A DNA stretch of 64,000 bases from Azoarcus sp. DD4 (GTDB lineage Bacteria > Pseudomonadota > Gammaproteobacteria > Burkholderiales > Rhodocyclaceae): positions 3,720,001 through 3,784,000 of the forward strand of contig NZ_CP022958.1 in assembly GCF_006496635.1 (NCBI RefSeq). Reading direction: 5' to 3'. The notes beneath the pieces were generated by a model. The model was not told the DNA's origin. It did no database searches and was given only the letters and a program-made list of their open reading frames with translations. Positions 33,741 to 42,209 of the stretch are shown here, piece after piece. Each line of letters opens with the position of its first letter. Position 1 is the first letter of the stretch. The position numbers were made by a program, and so were the translations under genes.

Positions 33741-34142
33741 TTACTGACCGGTGATCGCGGTCTGCATGCCGCGCAGCAGGCCGTTGATGAAGGTAATGCT
33801 GGCTTCGTAGTGGATGGCGTTCTCGGCGAAGGCCGCGCGCTCCACGTCCATGTTCACCGTGTTGCCGTCCACCGCCGACTGCAGCTCGGTGCGGTACTTG
33901 GTGGCGGCGTCGAGCAGATTGCTGCCGGCCCCGTCGATGTGGCGGCTCTGTGTGGTGTTGAGGCCCAGCTCGCTGCGGTTGCCGAGCGCCCCCTGCAGCG
34001 CCTCGCGGAAATCGATGTCGCGCGCCTTGTAGTGCGGCGTATCGGCGTTGGCGATATTGGACGCCAGCAGTTGCTGCCGGTGCGCCTGGACATTCAGCGC
34101 CGTCTGGTGGAACTGCAGTTGTTGGTCGAGCAGGGTCTTCAT
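33741..34142 (-). CDS. flgB: Flagellar proximal-rod protein FlgB
   Basis: 133 residues. The N-terminus QLQFHQTALNVQAHRQQLLA, SNIANADTPHYKARDIDFRE and the C-terminus NVDMDVERAAFAENAIHYEA-type stretch (here NMDVERAAFAENAIHYEAS) identify FlgB. It is the first gene of the minus-strand flgBCDEFGHIJ run, with a sigma-54 promoter 65 bp upstream. Confidence 0.96.
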   Translation of the reverse strand: MKTLLDQQLQFHQTALNVQAHRQQLLASNIANADTPHYKARDIDFREALQGALGNRSELGLNTTQSRHIDGAGSNLLDAATKYRTELQSAVDGNTVNMDVERAAFAENAIHYEASITFINGLLRGMQTAITGQ

Positions 34143-34421
34143 GGCGTCACCTCGGGTTCTCCGGCCTGCTGTGTTACCGGGGCGGTACAGCGGGTACGGG
34201 ATCCATCGCAGCTTTCATGCCACGCATCTTAGCCATCGCCCCGATCCGGCCGAGGCGCGATAAGACCGGTAAAGCCCGGTCAATTTCGCCGCTTCGACCC
34301 AAGGGACACCCCGACGCATGCGATACGATTGCCGCCCGGAGGCAAGAATTGCCGCTGTCTGCAGCCCTTGCCGGCAGCGGCAGCGGTTGCCTGCGACCGG
34401 CCGGCATGATGCAATCCGGCC
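34143..34421. promoter_or_regulatory. Divergent flgB/flgA promoter region
   Basis: The 279-bp gap carries the sigma-54 promoter for flgB (listed separately). Toward flgA there is a weak sigma-28-like TAAAGCCC, 10 bp, GCCGCTTC, one base short of the usual spacing, and no better site. Several GC-rich short inverted repeats are present, none with T-runs. Confidence 0.4.
34208..34222 (-). promoter_or_regulatory. Sigma-54 promoter for the flgB operon
   Basis: On the minus strand TGGCATGAAAGCTGC has GG and GC ten bases apart and matches TGGCAY-N5-yTGC. It lies 66 bp before the flgB ATG, leaving a leader of about 55 bases. Confidence 0.7.
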
Positions 34422-35192
34422 ATGAATCGCTCATCCCAAGCCTCCGCGCACGACCAGCGCGCCACCCACCCTGCCCTGGTGTGCCGACTCCGCACCGCCG
34501 CCACGCGCGCACGCGGGGCGACCCTGCTCTGCGTGCTCGGCTGCGGTCTCGCCGCCACGGCGCTCGCACAGCAGGCCCCGGCACCGGTACAGGCTGCCGT
34601 CAGCCGCTTCCTCGAGAACGAAACCCGCGGCCTGCCGGGCCGTGTCCAGATCACCGTATCGCCGCTGGACGCCCGCAACCAGCTCCCCGCCTGCGTCAGC
34701 CTCGCCCCCTTCCTGCCGGCCGGAACTCGCGCGTGGGGGCAGATCAGCGTCGGCGTGCGCTGCGACTCCCCGGTGGAATGGACGGCCTATCTGCAGGCGC
34801 GGGTGGCGGTGATCGGTGATTACCTGGTCGCCGCCCAGCCGCTGCGTGCCGGCCAGATCCTCGGTCCGGCCGACATCGTGCGCCGCGAAGGCGACCTCGC
34901 CGCCCTGCCCGACAGCACGCTCACCGACGTCGCCCAGGCCAGCGGCCAGCACACCCGCTTCGCCATCGCTCAAGGCAGCCCGCTACGCGCCGATATGCTG
35001 CGCATCCCGCCGGCGGTCAAACAGGGCCAGGCCGTCCAGGTCGTGACGGTGGGCGCCGGCTTTCGCGTCGCCAGCGAGGGGGTGGCGCTCAACAATGCGG
35101 CACCGGGGGAAGCGGTGCGGGTACGGATGGGTGGCGGCCAGGTCGTCGCCGGCACCGCGCGGCCCGGCGGTGTAGTCGAAATTGCGCCCTGA
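34422..35192 (+). CDS. flgA: Flagellar P-ring assembly chaperone FlgA
   Basis: 256 residues. A signal-anchor-like hydrophobic segment (about 25-50, GATLLCVLGCGLAATALAQQ) precedes the SAF domain, with VAVIGDYLVAAQPLRAGQIL, DIVRREGDLAALP and the C-terminal GQAVQVVTVGAGFRVASEGV and GEAVRVRMGGGQVVAGTARP. It assists FlgI assembly in the periplasm. It is divergent from flgB, as in many gamma- and betaproteobacteria. Confidence 0.93.
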   Translation: MNRSSQASAHDQRATHPALVCRLRTAATRARGATLLCVLGCGLAATALAQQAPAPVQAAVSRFLENETRGLPGRVQITVSPLDARNQLPACVSLAPFLPAGTRAWGQISVGVRCDSPVEWTAYLQARVAVIGDYLVAAQPLRAGQILGPADIVRREGDLAALPDSTLTDVAQASGQHTRFAIAQGSPLRADMLRIPPAVKQGQAVQVVTVGAGFRVASEGVALNNAAPGEAVRVRMGGGQVVAGTARPGGVVEIAP

Positions 35193-35225
35193 CGTGCTGG
35201 CCGGCGACCGATATGATTTAATCGC

Positions 35226-35252
35226 TAAAGTTTTTCGCGGCCGTGCCGAAAT
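35226..35252 (+). promoter_or_regulatory. Sigma-28 (FliA) promoter for flgMN
   Basis: TAAAGTTT, 11 bp, GCCGAAAT matches the sigma-28 consensus TAAAGTTT-N11-GCCGATAA at 14 of 16 positions with exact spacing. It is 33 bp upstream of the flgM start and lets FliA raise its own anti-sigma factor. Confidence 0.85.
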
Positions 35253-35285
35253 ACCGGCTAGAGAAGCTTTATTGGGAGCACTGCC

Positions 35286-35582
35286 ATGAAGATCGAAAGC
35301 CCGGGCAAGCCCCTCGGCGGCGTGTCTGTCGGTGAAAACCGCAGCCGCGTCAATACGCCCAAGGCCGAGACCCCCACCGGCGGCGACAAGGTCGAACTGT
35401 CGTCGCTGTCTTCCACGCTGCAAAAGGCCGAAGCGGCCATCGAGAACACGCCGACGGTCGATTCCGCGCGCGTCGCCGAGATCCGCCAGGCCATCGCCGA
35501 AGGCCGCTTCAAGGTCGACTCCAGCAAGATCGCCGACGGCCTGATCAACAGCGTGCGGCAGATGCTGGGCGACCAGAGCTGA
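35286..35582 (+). CDS. flgM: Anti-sigma-28 factor FlgM
   Basis: 98 residues. The N-terminus is polar and disordered; the C-terminal sigma-binding half includes DSARVAEIRQAIAEGRFKVD and SSKIADGLINSVRQMLG, the FlgM signature. It holds FliA until the hook is complete and is then exported. A GGGAG site precedes the ATG. It is followed by flgN after 19 bp. Confidence 0.95.
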   Translation: MKIESPGKPLGGVSVGENRSRVNTPKAETPTGGDKVELSSLSSTLQKAEAAIENTPTVDSARVAEIRQAIAEGRFKVDSSKIADGLINSVRQMLGDQS

Positions 35583-35601
35583 CCACTGACGACGGAACCC
35601 G

Positions 35602-36081
35602 ATGCGCGCCCCCAGTCCCGCCGACCTGCAACGCCTTGCCCTGCTGATCGAAGCGGAGGCCATCCAGCTGCGCGAGTTCGTCGCCTTGCTCGAACGCGAG
35701 GAGGCCTTGCTCGTGGCCGGAGACACCGACGGCCTGCTGACGCTGACCCAGGACAAGACCGATCGCTATCGGCAGCTCCAGCGCCTGCACGACGACAAGG
35801 CGCTGCTGCTCGGCCGCCTCGGCCGCAACAATGCCGACGCCGCCATCCGCGAACTGTGCGCCGGCCTGCCACGGGTACTCGCACGCTGGGACGAAGTGCT
35901 GGAACTGGCCCGCAACGCCAAGGAGCGCAATGCGCTCAATGGCAAGCTGATCACCGAGCGCATGCAGCACAACCAGGCGGCGCTCTCCATCCTGCTGTCG
36001 GCCGCCAACCATCCGCAGCTCTACGATGCCGCCGGCCAGACCCGCCCCACCGGGGGCGGCCGCATCCTCGGCAGCGCCTGA
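35602..36081 (+). CDS. flgN: FlgK/FlgL export chaperone FlgN
   Basis: 159 residues, almost entirely helical. Family features include LQRLALLIEAEAIQLREFVA, LLEREEALLVAGDTDGLLTL and KLITERMQHNQAALSILLSA. It escorts FlgK and FlgL to the export gate. It is paired with flgM under the sigma-28 promoter and followed by a strong terminator. Confidence 0.92.
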   Translation: MRAPSPADLQRLALLIEAEAIQLREFVALLEREEALLVAGDTDGLLTLTQDKTDRYRQLQRLHDDKALLLGRLGRNNADAAIRELCAGLPRVLARWDEVLELARNAKERNALNGKLITERMQHNQAALSILLSAANHPQLYDAAGQTRPTGGGRILGSA

Positions 36082-36091
36082 GAACACCAGA

Positions 36092-36133
36092 AACAGAACG
36101 GGCCCGGCGTTTGCGCGCCGGGCCCGTTCTGTT
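36092..36133. terminator. Intrinsic terminator after flgN
   Basis: An 18-bp perfect stem (AACAGAACGGGCCCGGCG and its complement) with loop TTTGCG sits 11 bp after flgN and 19 bp before the convergent Spy-like gene stop. A short TT follows on +; it is usable from both sides. Confidence 0.8.
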
Positions 36134-36151
36134 GATGCTACCGACTGGCGA

Positions 36152-36718
36152 TCAGCCGCGGCCGACAGGCCCCTGGCCTTGCGGCATGCGCGGCCCCTGG
36201 TCGAGGCCGGCACCGTGGCGAACGCCCTTCATGCCCCGGTGACCGTGCCCACCGAAGCCGCCCTCGCGGAACTCCGCGTCGAACACTTTCTTCTGCGCAT
36301 CGCTCAGCTTGCCGTACAGGGCCTCGACGTCGCGCCGGGTATCGGCAAGTTCGGCCAGTCGCTCCTTGCTGAAGGTTTCCATGCGATCCATGCGTTCCAG
36401 CGCGGTCTTGGGCGGCGCGTCCTTGGCACGCGCTTCGAACAGCGCCGCATGCTTGCCAGCGCGCTCGAGCATCGCCGCCTTGAACTGGTCCCAGGCGCCC
36501 TTCTGCTCCGGCTTGATCGCCAGCGCCAGTTCCAGGCGGGCAAGGCCGAGGTCGGCCTTGTCCTTGATCCGCTCCGGCGACATCTGGTGCCAGCCGGCGC
36601 GATCGCCGCGCATGCCGCCTTCGCAATGGTCCCCGCCGCGGGCCAGTGCATAACCCGAACCGAGCGCGCCCAACGCAATGACGGTGGCGGCGACGGCTGT
36701 CTTGATCGAGGTTTTCAT
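36152..36718 (-). CDS. Spy/CpxP-like (LTXXQ) periplasmic protein
   Basis: 188 residues with a Sec signal peptide (about 1-26, ending GYALARG). The mature protein is highly charged and helical: RIKDKADLGLARLELALAIK, PEQKGAWDQFKAAMLERAGK, ERLAELADTRRDVEALYGKL and the LTXXQ-type LSDAQKKVFDAEF. It ends in a His/Gly-rich tail. Spy-like proteins are envelope-stress chaperones or sensor inhibitors. It is divergent from an OmpR-type two-component pair, a layout like cpxP-cpxRA. Confidence 0.85.
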   Translation of the reverse strand: MKTSIKTAVAATVIALGALGSGYALARGGDHCEGGMRGDRAGWHQMSPERIKDKADLGLARLELALAIKPEQKGAWDQFKAAMLERAGKHAALFEARAKDAPPKTALERMDRMETFSKERLAELADTRRDVEALYGKLSDAQKKVFDAEFREGGFGGHGHRGMKGVRHGAGLDQGPRMPQGQGPVGRG

Positions 36719-36905
36719 GTTCCTGCTCCTTGTGGTCATGTGCCCGTCGGTTCGGGCGACGGAGCCATTTGAACAGCCGGATGTAAGCCTGATTTGTCGG
36801 GGAAAGGCCGAATTGCATGGCCATGTCGCCCCGCAGCCGTTTGATACGCTGCGATACATCCGCGCCACATGCTGCCCTTAAGATGCAGCCAACGGAGAAC
36901 GGAAC
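36719..36905. promoter_or_regulatory. Divergent promoter of Spy-like gene and two-component operon
   Basis: Two GATAC pentamers (36843-36847, 36853-36857) are 10 bp apart, the spacing used by OmpR-family regulators binding direct repeats. They lie about 50 bp before the response-regulator gene, so autoregulation is plausible. No strong sigma-70 hexamers were recognised. Confidence 0.4.
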
Positions 36906-37667
36906 ATGAGCACCCAGCAAGACCACATCCTCATCGTCGATGACGATCGCGACATCCGCAACCTGCTTGCCGACTACCTGGAAAAACAGGGCTTGCGCTG
37001 CACCGCCGCCGCCGATGGTCGCGAAATGAAAGCCGCCCTCGAACGCCACCGTGTCGACCTGATCGTGCTCGACCTGATGCTGCCCGGCGAGGACGGCCTC
37101 ACGCTATGCCGCAACCTGCGCGCGAGCGGTACCCATGCCAACACCCCGATCCTGATGCTCACCGCCCGCGGCGAGGACATGGACCGCATCATCGGCCTGG
37201 AGATGGGCGCCGACGACTACCTGCCCAAACCCTTCGTCCCGCGCGAACTCTACGCCCGCATCCGCGCCATCCTGCGCCGCGCCCGCGCGCTGCCGCCGAA
37301 TCTGGATGCGCAGCCGCTGGCCCAGGCGCGCGAACTGCGCTTCGCCCACTGGCGGCTGGACACCGTCAATCGCCACCTGATCGACCCCGCCGGCACCGTG
37401 GTCCCGCTGTCCGGCGCCGAATACCGCATGCTTGGCGTGTTCCTCGCCCATCCGCAGCGGGTGCTGTCGCGCGACCAGCTGATGGAGCTGACCCAGGGGC
37501 GCGAAGCCGATGTCTTCGACCGTTCGATAGACCTGCTGGTGAGCCGCCTGCGCCAGCGCCTGGGCGACAACGCGCGCGAACCGGCCATCATCAAGACGGT
37601 ACGCAACGAGGGCTACGTGCTGAGTGCCGAAGTCACGCCCGGCGACCCCCAGGGCGGCGCACGATGA
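36906..37667 (+). CDS. OmpR/PhoB-family response regulator
   Basis: 253 residues. The receiver domain (about 6-125) has the acidic pocket ILIVDDDRDIRN and phospho-acceptor Asp56 in LIVLDLMLPGEDG, with Lys in YLPKPF. A winged-helix domain (about 150-245) has LSGAEYRMLGVFLAHPQRVL and LVSRLRQRLGDN. It regulates envelope functions, probably including the divergent spy-like gene. Its stop overlaps the kinase start in ATGA. Confidence 0.95.
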   Translation: MSTQQDHILIVDDDRDIRNLLADYLEKQGLRCTAAADGREMKAALERHRVDLIVLDLMLPGEDGLTLCRNLRASGTHANTPILMLTARGEDMDRIIGLEMGADDYLPKPFVPRELYARIRAILRRARALPPNLDAQPLAQARELRFAHWRLDTVNRHLIDPAGTVVPLSGAEYRMLGVFLAHPQRVLSRDQLMELTQGREADVFDRSIDLLVSRLRQRLGDNAREPAIIKTVRNEGYVLSAEVTPGDPQGGAR

Positions 37668-38977
37668 AGCTGCTGCCGCGGAGCCTGTTCGCCCGCCTGA
37701 TGCTGATCTGGCTGGTCGGCATCGCCGCCGTGCTGGCGGTCAGCTTCATGCTCTTCGTCGGCGAACGCGAGCGCCTTGGCCGCGATGCGCTGTTCGAGGG
37801 CGTCGCGCAGGAAATCGCCGCTGCGGTGGATGTGCTCGACCACCTCTCGGCCGACGAACGCGAACGCTGGGTAGACCAGTTCGGCCGGCGCCGCCTGCGT
37901 CCGAGCTTCCGGCCGCTGCCGGAGAACGTCCGCCAACTGCCGCAGGACCATCCCTTGCTGGCGGCACTGCGGAAGGCAATGCCGGAACGCGGGATCGCGC
38001 TTTACCTGCACAATCGCCGCGACGGCCCGCATGCGGTTCTGCTCACCGTCGTCCAACTGGCCGACAACACGCCGCTGACGGTGCGCCTGCCCGGCCTGCC
38101 TCCCGCTCCGCAGCTGCCACCACCGCCACTTGGTCGCCTGCTGGCGGCGCTGAGCGCGCTGGTCATCGGTATCACACTGCTCACCTGGATCGCCGTCCGG
38201 CTGGCCACCCGGCCACTGTCGCGCATGGCCTCGGCCGCGCGCGCCCTCGGCGAGGATCCGGAACGGCCGCCGATGGACACCCGCGGCCCCACCGAGGTGG
38301 CCCAGGCAGCAGCAGCCTTCAACCAGATGCAGCAGCGCATCCGCGAACACGTGACCGAGCGCACCCGCATCCTGGCGGCCATCTCGCACGATCTGCAGAC
38401 GCCGGTGACCCGGCTGCGGCTGCGCGCCGAGCTGGTCGACGACGAGAACCTGCGCAGCCGCATCCAGTCCGATCTCGACGCCATGCAGGCACTGGTGAAG
38501 GAAGGCCTCGCCTACGCACGCAGCATGGACGCCTCGGTCCCGCCGCAGCCGATAGACCTCAACGGTCTCGCCGAAGCCCTGCGCGACGACGCCGCCGACC
38601 TCGGCTGGTCGGTCAGCCTGAGCGGCCATGCCGGCACGCCCTCCATCGGCCGGCCGACCGCCCTGCGCCGCGCGCTGTGGAACCTGATCGAGAACGGCGT
38701 GAAATTTGGCGAGCGGGTGGAGCTGAACCTGGCCGAGCATGCCGACCGCCACGAGATCCGCATCCACGATCACGGCCCCGGCCTGCCGGCGGAGGAACTG
38801 GAGAAGGTCTTCGAACCCTTCTACCGTACCGAAGCCTCGCGCAATCGCGAAACGGGCGGCACCGGACTCGGCCTGGCGATCGCGCGCAACCTGCTGCGCG
38901 CGCAGCGCGGCGAAATCCGCCTGAGCAACCGTACCGACGGTGGCCTGGAAGCGCTGGTCACGCTGCCCAAACCCTAG
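37664..38977 (+). CDS. EnvZ-like sensor histidine kinase
   Basis: 437 residues. TM1 spans about 12-32 and TM2 about 158-180, flanking a periplasmic domain of some 125 residues. HAMP follows, then the HisKA box AAISHDLQTPVTRLRLRAEL with phospho-accepting His242, and HATPase motifs NLIENGVKFGE, IHDHGPGLP and GGTGLGLAIARNLL. It phosphorylates the preceding response regulator. The signal is unknown; the divergent Spy-like protein may modulate it. Confidence 0.95.
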   Translation: MKLLPRSLFARLMLIWLVGIAAVLAVSFMLFVGERERLGRDALFEGVAQEIAAAVDVLDHLSADERERWVDQFGRRRLRPSFRPLPENVRQLPQDHPLLAALRKAMPERGIALYLHNRRDGPHAVLLTVVQLADNTPLTVRLPGLPPAPQLPPPPLGRLLAALSALVIGITLLTWIAVRLATRPLSRMASAARALGEDPERPPMDTRGPTEVAQAAAAFNQMQQRIREHVTERTRILAAISHDLQTPVTRLRLRAELVDDENLRSRIQSDLDAMQALVKEGLAYARSMDASVPPQPIDLNGLAEALRDDAADLGWSVSLSGHAGTPSIGRPTALRRALWNLIENGVKFGERVELNLAEHADRHEIRIHDHGPGLPAEELEKVFEPFYRTEASRNRETGGTGLGLAIARNLLRAQRGEIRLSNRTDGGLEALVTLPKP

Positions 38978-38999
38978 GCCGCGGACGCCACACAACAAA

Positions 39000-39023
39000 A
39001 GGCCCCCGGCGAAGCGGGGGCCT
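39000..39023. terminator. Hairpin between convergent kinase and phasin genes
   Basis: AGGCCCCCG and CGGGGGCCT form a 9-bp stem with loop GCGAAG 23 bp after the kinase stop. A-tract before (ACAAAA) gives a T-tract for the minus-strand phasin transcript, so it serves best in that direction. Confidence 0.6.
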
Positions 39024-39050
39024 GCATCAGCGCGCGAGCGATGACGTGGG

Positions 39051-39587
39051 TCAGGCGGCTTTCTTCGTCACCTTGCTGCGCGCACCGATGGGCTGCAGCG
39101 CGCTGCTCGCCGCGGCGAGTTGGGTCTCGGTCGCTTCCTGCGTCGTGCGGATGATGTTCTCGTAGGCCTCGGTCACGCTGCTGAGCGCCGTCTTCATCTG
39201 GCTGACGATTTCGGCGCTGCCGCTCGGACCGGACTTGGCGATGCCGTCGAGCATCTGCTTGAAGGACTCGATCGTCTCGTTGAAGCGCTCGCCATGCAGG
39301 CGGGCGAACTCGGCCTGGGTCCGCACCAGGATCTCGCTGACGCCACGGAAGTAGTCGGTCGTCTGCTCCAGTGCCTGGGTCGGCACCTTGAACTGGGCCG
39401 CCATCTGCTCGAAGGGATTGCCGCCGGTCGCCGGTGCGCTACCGGCCGACAGGGAACGGAAGGTGTTCAGCTGCAACGCGAAGAGCTGTTCGGTGGCATT
39501 CAGGCCGATCTCGACGGCAGACTTGAGCGCATTGCCATTGGCAGTGGCGACTTCCGTGATCTTGTCCAGCGCATTGAATGAAGTCAT
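39051..39587 (-). CDS. phaP: Phasin (polyhydroxyalkanoate granule-associated protein)
   Basis: 178 residues, helical. The phasin_2 pattern is clear: ALDKITEVATANGNALKSAV, EIGLNATEQLFALQLNTFRS and VRTQAEFARLHGERFNETIE, with a basic C-terminus (RSKVTKKAA). It coats PHA granules in the cytoplasm and implies that the organism stores PHA. The ribosome-binding site is strong (GGAGGA). The 534 bp upstream hold no obvious gene. Confidence 0.92.
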   Translation of the reverse strand: MTSFNALDKITEVATANGNALKSAVEIGLNATEQLFALQLNTFRSLSAGSAPATGGNPFEQMAAQFKVPTQALEQTTDYFRGVSEILVRTQAEFARLHGERFNETIESFKQMLDGIAKSGPSGSAEIVSQMKTALSSVTEAYENIIRTTQEATETQLAAASSALQPIGARSKVTKKAA

Positions 39588-40121
39588 CTTGGGCTATCCT
39601 CCTTGGAACGTGATTGAATTGCTGCAACCGACAAAAACACCCTTGGCCGGGAAGCGGCCGAGCGCACTGCCGACGTGACGCCGGGCGACAGCCCTCGACC
39701 CAGTGCTTCCCGCGTTATTGCTTATTGTTCTGGTGATGCGACTGTGGACGAATGGATCGCCTCTTCGTCGTACGTCCGCCCGACGGCGCCTGAAACGGAT
39801 TGCGGCATGCCGCCTTCCGCCTCCACCTCTCTGCCCGCTGTTGCAGTGCAAGAATCGGAACAGCGCCGTCCGGACGTCGGTCGCTCACGTGGCGACTGTG
39901 TCTCCTCCGACGGTCTCCTCGTCGGCCCTCCTTCTCCCTGTTGGTATTGTGTGGCCTGTGTCAGGCCCGGTCTGTCGGTCTCACACCATGAGTCAGTAGG
40001 AATTCAGGCCACATAAAGTAGGATTTTTCCTACATCCACAAGGCCGCAAGTGATGTAAATATGGTGCGATCCGGCGGTGCACTGTGCGCTGCCGCATGCC
40101 AATTGCACAAAAGGAGCCGCC
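39588..40121. promoter_or_regulatory. 534-bp intergenic region between phasin and PAS kinase
   Basis: I see no gene here; the short open frames lack ribosome-binding sites and have untypical composition. GTAGGA appears at 39996-40001 and again at 40018-40023, where it is half of the perfect palindrome GTAGGA-TTTT-TCCTAC (40018-40033). The two GTAGGA copies are exactly 22 bp apart. They are about 90 bp before the kinase start and look like an operator for a LuxR/NarL-type regulator. Confidence 0.5.
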
Positions 40122-42209
40122 TTGCGCAAGCACCGCGACCACGGCATCCCGGCCGCCGTTCCGTCCTCGAGCCGCTCTGCGGACGACGCGGACGCTCTCG
40201 CGGACCTGCAACGTCAACTCGACCAGTGCAGGGCCCAACTCGCCGAGCGCGACGAAGCGCTGCGCCTGGCCCTGAGCGCATGCGCCGAAAGCGAGGAGCG
40301 CTTTCGCGCCATGGCCGACGCAGCACCCCTGATGCTGTGGATGACGGAGGCCGACGGCCAATGCGCCTTCATCAACAAGGCATGGCAGCAGTTCACCGGC
40401 CGGACACTGGACGAAGAGCGTGACGACGGCTGGACGGTGAGCGTGCACCCGGACGACTTGGCGCGCTGCACCAGTGCGCACGATCGCGCCTTCGCCGCAC
40501 GCGAGCCCTTCTGGGTCGAATACCGCCTGCGCCGTCGCGACGGCGTCTATCGCTGGCTGCTCGACACCGCCGGACCGCGCTACGACAGCCGGGGGGCCTT
40601 TCTCGGCTACATCGGCTACTGCGTGGATATCACTGCGCGCCGCCAGGCCGAGGATGCGCTGACGCAGCGGGAGCGCTACCAGCGTGCCCTGCTCGACAAC
40701 TTCCCCTTCCTCGTCTGGCTGAAGGACACCCGCGGCTGCTTCCTTGCAGTAAATGCCACACTGGCACAGGCTTTCGGCTATACCGACACCGACGCACTGG
40801 TCGGCAAGACCGATTTCGACATCACCGCCACCGCACTGGCCGAGGGCTATCGCGCCGGCGACATCGAAGTGCTGACCTCGCGCCGCCAGCTCAACATCGA
40901 AGAGCACATCGTCTACCAGGGCGTGCAACGCTGGTTCGAGACCTACAAGGCGCCGGTATTCGACGAACACGGCGGCCTGCTCGGCACCGTCGGTTTCTCG
41001 CGCGACATCACTCATCGCAAGGACGCCGAAGCAGCCCTGCTGCGACTCAAGAACACACTGGAGGAACAGGTCGCGGCCCGCACCGCCGAGGCGGAAGCAC
41101 GCGCCCGGGCGCTGGCCGAATCCGAGCGCTTCTCGCGCACCATCGTCGACGCCCTGCCCTCCGCGCTCTGCGTGCTCGACGGCAGCGGACGCATCGTGGC
41201 GGTGAACCAGCGCTGGCGGGACTTTGCCGCCACCAACGGCGGCCATCCGCCCGACATGGGCGAAGGCGCCAGCTACCTGGCGATCTGCGAAGCCGCCACC
41301 CAGATCTCAGCCGCCGACGCGGCCGAGGTGGGCAACGCCATCCGAGCCATCCTTGCCGGAGAGCGTCAGCGCTTCGGCCTGGAGTACGAAATCCACTCCC
41401 CGGTCCGGCAGCGCTGGTTCGCGGTGAGCATCAGCCTCTTCCCCGGTGACGGCCAGATACGCCTGCTGGTCAAGCACGACGACATCACCGAGCGCAAGCT
41501 GCTGCTCGAAGAACAGCGCGACAACGCGGCCCGCCTGAAGCGCCTGGCGGCCCACCTTGAATCGGTGCGCGAAGAGCAGAACACCAAGATCGCCCGCGAA
41601 GTGCACGACGAACTCGGCGGCACCCTGACCATGCTCAAGCTCGGCCTGGCCACCACCGCCGACGCGCCGTCCACGCCGCCGGTGCTGCAACAGCACTTCC
41701 GCAACATGCTCGGCCAGGTCGACAGCGCGCTGCAGACGGTGAAACGCATTTCCGCCAGCCTGCGACCCGCGATGCTGGACACCCTCGGCCTCATCGCCAC
41801 CATAGACTGGTACACCCGCCAGTTCTCCAGCATGACCGGCATCGATGTCGACCTGCAGATGCCCGAATACGTGCGGCTCTCCGCGGCGGCCAATACCGCG
41901 GTATTCCGCATCATCCAGGAAGGCCTCACCAACGTCGCCAAGCACGCCAACGCCACCCGGGTGTCGCTCACCCTGCGCAAGCAGCGCGACGAACTCGTCG
42001 TCCGCCTGATCGACGACGGCAGCGGCCTGAGCGAAGGCAGCCTGCGCAAGCACGACTCCTACGGCATCATCGGCATGCACGAACGCGCCCAGCACCTCGG
42101 CGGCCGCCTGCGCCTGAACACGGCGCCGGACGCCGGCACCCAGCTCATCCTGCGCATCCCGCTCGACAGCGACGCGCCGCCATCGACCGGAGGATCGGCC
42201 ACATGGTGA
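40122..42209 (+). CDS. Soluble three-PAS sensor histidine kinase, NarL/HisKA_3 type, TTG start
   Basis: 695 residues from a TTG at 40122 preceded by AAGGAG at 5 bp; an upstream ATG at 40077 has no site. No transmembrane segment. PAS domains lie at about 55-175 (ERFRAMADAAPLMLWMTEAD), 185-300 (NFPFLVWLKDTRGCFLAVNA) and 335-460 (IVDALPSALCVLDGSGRIVA), the first two with PAC-like ends. The HisKA_3 box has REVHDELGGTLTMLKLG (His495), and HATPase motifs EGLTNVAKHA and DDGSGL follow. It pairs with the LuxR-type regulator it overlaps by 7 bp. Confidence 0.93.
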   Translation: MRKHRDHGIPAAVPSSSRSADDADALADLQRQLDQCRAQLAERDEALRLALSACAESEERFRAMADAAPLMLWMTEADGQCAFINKAWQQFTGRTLDEERDDGWTVSVHPDDLARCTSAHDRAFAAREPFWVEYRLRRRDGVYRWLLDTAGPRYDSRGAFLGYIGYCVDITARRQAEDALTQRERYQRALLDNFPFLVWLKDTRGCFLAVNATLAQAFGYTDTDALVGKTDFDITATALAEGYRAGDIEVLTSRRQLNIEEHIVYQGVQRWFETYKAPVFDEHGGLLGTVGFSRDITHRKDAEAALLRLKNTLEEQVAARTAEAEARARALAESERFSRTIVDALPSALCVLDGSGRIVAVNQRWRDFAATNGGHPPDMGEGASYLAICEAATQISAADAAEVGNAIRAILAGERQRFGLEYEIHSPVRQRWFAVSISLFPGDGQIRLLVKHDDITERKLLLEEQRDNAARLKRLAAHLESVREEQNTKIAREVHDELGGTLTMLKLGLATTADAPSTPPVLQQHFRNMLGQVDSALQTVKRISASLRPAMLDTLGLIATIDWYTRQFSSMTGIDVDLQMPEYVRLSAAANTAVFRIIQEGLTNVAKHANATRVSLTLRKQRDELVVRLIDDGSGLSEGSLRKHDSYGIIGMHERAQHLGGRLRLNTAPDAGTQLILRIPLDSDAPPSTGGSATW

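Noticed and set aside
34268..34293. Sigma-28 promoter for flgA (TAAAGCCC...GCCGCTTC)
   Set aside because: Spacer is 10 instead of 11 and both boxes are weak; noted only as a possibility in the intergenic entry.
39675..40016. 113-residue frame in the phasin-kinase gap
   Set aside because: No ribosome-binding site, odd composition, ends within the operator-like palindrome; no family resemblance.
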